From assembly GCF_001020205.1 (NCBI RefSeq), contig NZ_CP011663.1, positions 1,488,001 through 1,552,000 of the forward strand: a DNA stretch of 64,000 nucleotides, given 5' to 3'. Both the position numbers and the translations under genes were made by a program. Shown piece after piece: positions 61,547 to 64,000 of this stretch; the first letter of the stretch is position 1; every line of letters begins with the position of its first letter. Below the pieces are notes generated by a model. That model worked only from the letters and a program-made list of their open reading frames with translations, was not told the origin of the DNA and ran no database searches. This DNA is from Clostridium sporogenes (GTDB lineage: Bacteria > Bacillota > Clostridia > Clostridiales > Clostridiaceae).

Positions 61547-61583
61547 TCTATCATTGATTTATTGTATATTAATTGATAGATTA
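61544..61583 (+). terminator. Hairpin overlapping the peptidase stop codon
   Basis: TAATCTATCA (starting at the TAA stop) and TGATAGATTA form a perfect 10-bp stem with a 20-base loop; the tail is TATATTT. A second imperfect hairpin AAGGGATAGATA / TATCTATTCCTT follows near 61636-61682. The remaining sequence to 61917 is A/T-rich with no gene. Confidence 0.55.
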
Positions 61584-61917
61584 TATATTTGTATCGGGAT
61601 TTAATAATGTTACTAGCTTAATATGAATATTATTAAGGGATAGATATTTAGTATATAAATTTTTAGTAATTATCTATTCCTTATATTTTTAGTTTAAAAA
61701 TGATATATACATATACTAAAATATAATTATTAATTTTAATAAAATTATATAAACTTAACTATACTATATTAAAAAGTTTAATAAATTTATTTACAAAATT
61801 AATATTATAATGAGATGTTTTTAATTAAAATAATGATACGTAATAAGAATTAAGATACAAGTTAATAACAATTAGTAAAAATTATTGCTATAAAAAACTA
61901 AAGCTAGGAGGAGTAAA

Positions 61918-62958
61918 ATGTTAGATTTGGCTTTATTAGGATGTGGAGGAGGTATGCCTATTCCAGATAGGTTTTTATCTTCTCTTCTTATAAATTATAG
62001 AGGAAGAAAAATACTTATAGATTGTGGAGAAGGAACTCAAGTATCTATGAAAATGTTGGGATGGGGCTTTAAATCTATTGATATTATATGTATAACTCAT
62101 ATGCATGGAGATCATACAGTTGGATTACCAGGACTTTTGGCTACTATAGGTAATAGTGGCAGAGAAGAGCCTTTAACTATAATAGGTCCAGAAGGCATAG
62201 AAAAGGTAATAAATGGACTCAGAACTATAGTACCTTATCTACCCTATGATATAACTATAATAGAAAATCCTAAAAATTCATTAAAGATAAAGGTGGTTAA
62301 AAATGCTATAGACGTACTAAAGGAATATAAAAGTAGCACTTTCATAAAAAATAACAGTTCAAAGGATTGTATAAAAAATGGAGAGGATAGTATTAATCTA
62401 TATGAAAAATATAATGATATACTAAGTTGTGACATAGAAATTTCTACATTGGAATTAGATCATTCTTGTCCTTGTATAGGATATAACTTATATATTAATA
62501 GAAAGCCTAGATTTAATTTAGAAAAAGCGGAAAGAAATAATGTGCCAAAGTTTCTATGGAGTAGGCTTCAGAAGGGAGAAAATCTAGTTTATGAAGGAGT
62601 AAAATACAATTCTAGTATGGTTATGGGAAGAGGTCGTAAAGGAATAAAATTAAGTTATATTACAGATACAAGACCAATAGATTCTATAATAGATTTTATA
62701 GAAAATAGTGATTTGTTCATATGCGAGGGAACTTATGGACAGGATGAAGATTTACATAAAGCTATAAAGAATAAGCATATGACTTTTAGAGAAGGAGCTA
62801 AATTAGCTAATAGAGGTAATGTATCACAGCTTATATTAACACATTTTAGTCCAGCTATGATAGATCCAGAAAGCCTTAAGCAAAATGCTATAGAAGTTTT
62901 TCCAGATACTATAATAGGAAAAGACAGACTTATTAAAACATTATCTTTTAAGGAATAG
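61918..62958 (+). CDS. rnz: Ribonuclease Z
   Basis: 346 residues. The metallo-beta-lactamase motif is HMHGDH (61-66), and the later histidines are in LELDHSC (about 181) and LILTHFSP. LLATIGNSGREEPLTIIGPEG is typical of RNase Z, which removes the 3' trailer of tRNA precursors lacking CCA. The insert around residues 125-165 is polar and longer than in Bacillus, so the total exceeds the usual 305-310. AGGAGGAG precedes the ATG. It appears monocistronic. Confidence 0.85.
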   Translation: MLDLALLGCGGGMPIPDRFLSSLLINYRGRKILIDCGEGTQVSMKMLGWGFKSIDIICITHMHGDHTVGLPGLLATIGNSGREEPLTIIGPEGIEKVINGLRTIVPYLPYDITIIENPKNSLKIKVVKNAIDVLKEYKSSTFIKNNSSKDCIKNGEDSINLYEKYNDILSCDIEISTLELDHSCPCIGYNLYINRKPRFNLEKAERNNVPKFLWSRLQKGENLVYEGVKYNSSMVMGRGRKGIKLSYITDTRPIDSIIDFIENSDLFICEGTYGQDEDLHKAIKNKHMTFREGAKLANRGNVSQLILTHFSPAMIDPESLKQNAIEVFPDTIIGKDRLIKTLSFKE

Positions 62959-63587
62959 TTTAATATTTGGTTATATTGTCATTAAAATAAAAATGATAGT
63001 GAGAGGATTCGTCACCAATGATCTTTAGAGGAAGTGGAAAAATAGATGCCTTATGAAACTTATAAAATAGAAAAAATCATATAAAAATGTTACTTGTATA
63101 GTTCAAGTAAAAACAAGGCAATTAATAGATTATTGTATAAATAATTAATACATATTTAAAATATGATTAGATATAGATACATTGGTGACAAATAAGACAA
63201 CTTTTATTAATATTTTAGATAATTTATATAGTAGAATAATATAGTGTTTATCTACAATTATCCCCATAAACTAAATAATAAACCATAACTTTAAAAGTTT
63301 TAATTTAAGATAGTATTAAAAGTGAAATAAATTCAACTGTATATTAATATATATTGAAACTTAAATATAATTAGTACAATTATCATCCATATTAAAACTA
63401 TTAGCTTATATGAATCAATAGTTTTAATATAACAATATGGATTTTAGTAATATTTATAAAAGATTATAATAGAATATGATTAGTTCTATAATCTTAATAG
63501 AAATAAAATGGTTGTTCATTGTAAAAGATTTTAGTATTATTAAGGGTGTAATTTTAAAAACAATTTTAATACTTAGGAGGATGAAGA
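62959..63587. other. 629-base gene-free region with inverted repeats
   Basis: No convincing ORF on either strand. Two structures stand out. GTCACCAATG (63011-63020) and its complement CATTGGTGAC (63180-63189) bound a 179-bp segment. TATTAAAACTATT (63390-63402) and its complement (63417-63429) form a perfect 13-bp hairpin. The last 100 bases must contain the promoter of the PH-domain gene. Confidence 0.55.
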
Positions 63588-63965
63588 ATGGGATTATTTA
63601 ATGGACTAATGGGAAACGCTTCAGAGGTTAATATAATGGAAGTAGAAAAAGAATATAGTAATATATTAGCTAAAAATGAAAGAGTAGAAAAAGCTTATAA
63701 GCTAATCCGTGATATGTTTATTTTCACAAATAAAAGATTAATTTTAGTAGACAAGCAAGGCATGACAGCTAAGAAAACAGAATATCATTCTATTCCATAC
63801 AAATCTATAACACATTTTAGCATAGAAACTGCAGGTCATTTTGATTTAGATGCAGAACTTAAAATATGGATTTCTGGAACTCAATTACCTATAGAAAAGC
63901 AATTTAATAAAAGTTTAAATATATATGAACTTCAAAGTGTGTTAGCTGACTATGTTTTAAAATAA
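63588..63965 (+). CDS. Bacterial PH-domain protein
   Basis: 125 residues forming one bacterial pleckstrin-homology-like domain of the bPH_1 type: EKEYSNILAKNERVEKAYKLIRDMFIFTNKRLILVDKQGMTAKKTEYHSIPYKSITHFSIETAGHFD, with a C-terminal helix. It is cytosolic, with no membrane segment. AGGAGG precedes the ATG. Proteins of this family assemble into rings in crystals, but their role is unproven. Confidence 0.88.
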   Translation: MGLFNGLMGNASEVNIMEVEKEYSNILAKNERVEKAYKLIRDMFIFTNKRLILVDKQGMTAKKTEYHSIPYKSITHFSIETAGHFDLDAELKIWISGTQLPIEKQFNKSLNIYELQSVLADYVLK

Positions 63966-64000
63966 GGATTAGAAATATGGAGAGAAAGAGATTACTAATT

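Overview
The window is low-GC DNA (A+T rich by eye, roughly 70 percent or more) with strong AGGAGG-type ribosome binding sites, AGA arginine codons, frequent TTG/GTG starts and many long hairpin-plus-T-run terminators. With a spore-associated DUF1657 protein, Fe-S and radical SAM enzymes and MurNAc recycling, this points to an anaerobic spore-forming Firmicute of the genus Clostridium sensu stricto. It resembles the C. botulinum group I / C. sporogenes lineage; the species is inference. No rRNA, tRNA, CRISPR array, prophage or intact insertion sequence was seen. The only clear transposase trace is a decayed IS110-type C-terminus near 6.9 kb.

Layout. 0-3.6 kb: the end of an ABC exporter, a YgbA_NO-type small protein, and a Crp/Fnr regulator divergent from an MFS transporter across a perfect palindrome. 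3.7-6.7 kb: a BtuFCD/FecBCD-type uptake operon behind a near-consensus promoter. 7-9 kb: lipoate salvage (lplA) plus lipoyl synthase (lipA). 9-10.9 kb (minus strand): an unknown protein with an in-frame stop, and a multi-cluster Fe-S protein. 11.2-15.9 kb: a MurNAc / muropeptide recycling locus (RpiR regulator, murQ, PTS EIIBC, mupG) with visible RpiR-type operators. 16.2-18.5 kb: an AraC/GyrI regulator, an SRPBCC protein and an SPL-like radical SAM protein. 18.7-22.5 kb: a MarR regulator, an MFS exporter and a SCIFF-maturase-like radical SAM/SPASM enzyme, with three copies of a probable MarR operator. 22.6-28.4 kb: a glycolipid-binding-like protein, a LUD protein, a three-gene CWB2-like/membrane operon and DUF1657.

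28.7-32.5 kb: an M20 amidohydrolase next to a polar amino-acid ABC transporter. 32.6-36.4 kb: two tandem paralogous chemoreceptors. 36.4-41.7 kb: a complete five-gene nickel/peptide ABC operon preceded by three TCA-N3-TGA sites. 42.1-45.6 kb: a lipoprotein and a divergent zinc-type ABC locus (znuBC / znuA) with a TGCAAA-N3-TTTGCA palindrome at the znuA promoter. 45.6-49 kb: a PsiE-like membrane protein, a Suv3-like helicase and a short GGDEF cyclase. 49.4-55.5 kb: an unusual module (signal-less ABC-type binding protein, permease-less ABC ATPase, HypB/CobW-like GTPase with Cys pairs) back-to-back with a Crp-family regulator and a NitT/TauT-type ABC operon. 55.6-59 kb: an FtsX/LolD-type ABC system. 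59.1-60.2 kb: a very compact overlapping operon (half-length NifX/NafY-like protein, Fur-family regulator, DUF134). 60.3-64 kb: an M14 peptidoglycan peptidase, RNase Z and a PH-domain protein.

Most of the window is transport and sensing. At least nine ABC systems, two MFS exporters, two chemoreceptors, a GGDEF protein and eight one-component regulators sit beside the genes they probably control. The least explained parts are the 49.4-52 kb ATPase/binding-protein/GTPase module, the 24.2-27.9 kb CWB2-like/DUF4396 operon, the orphan SCIFF-like maturase, and several dispersed inverted-repeat elements.
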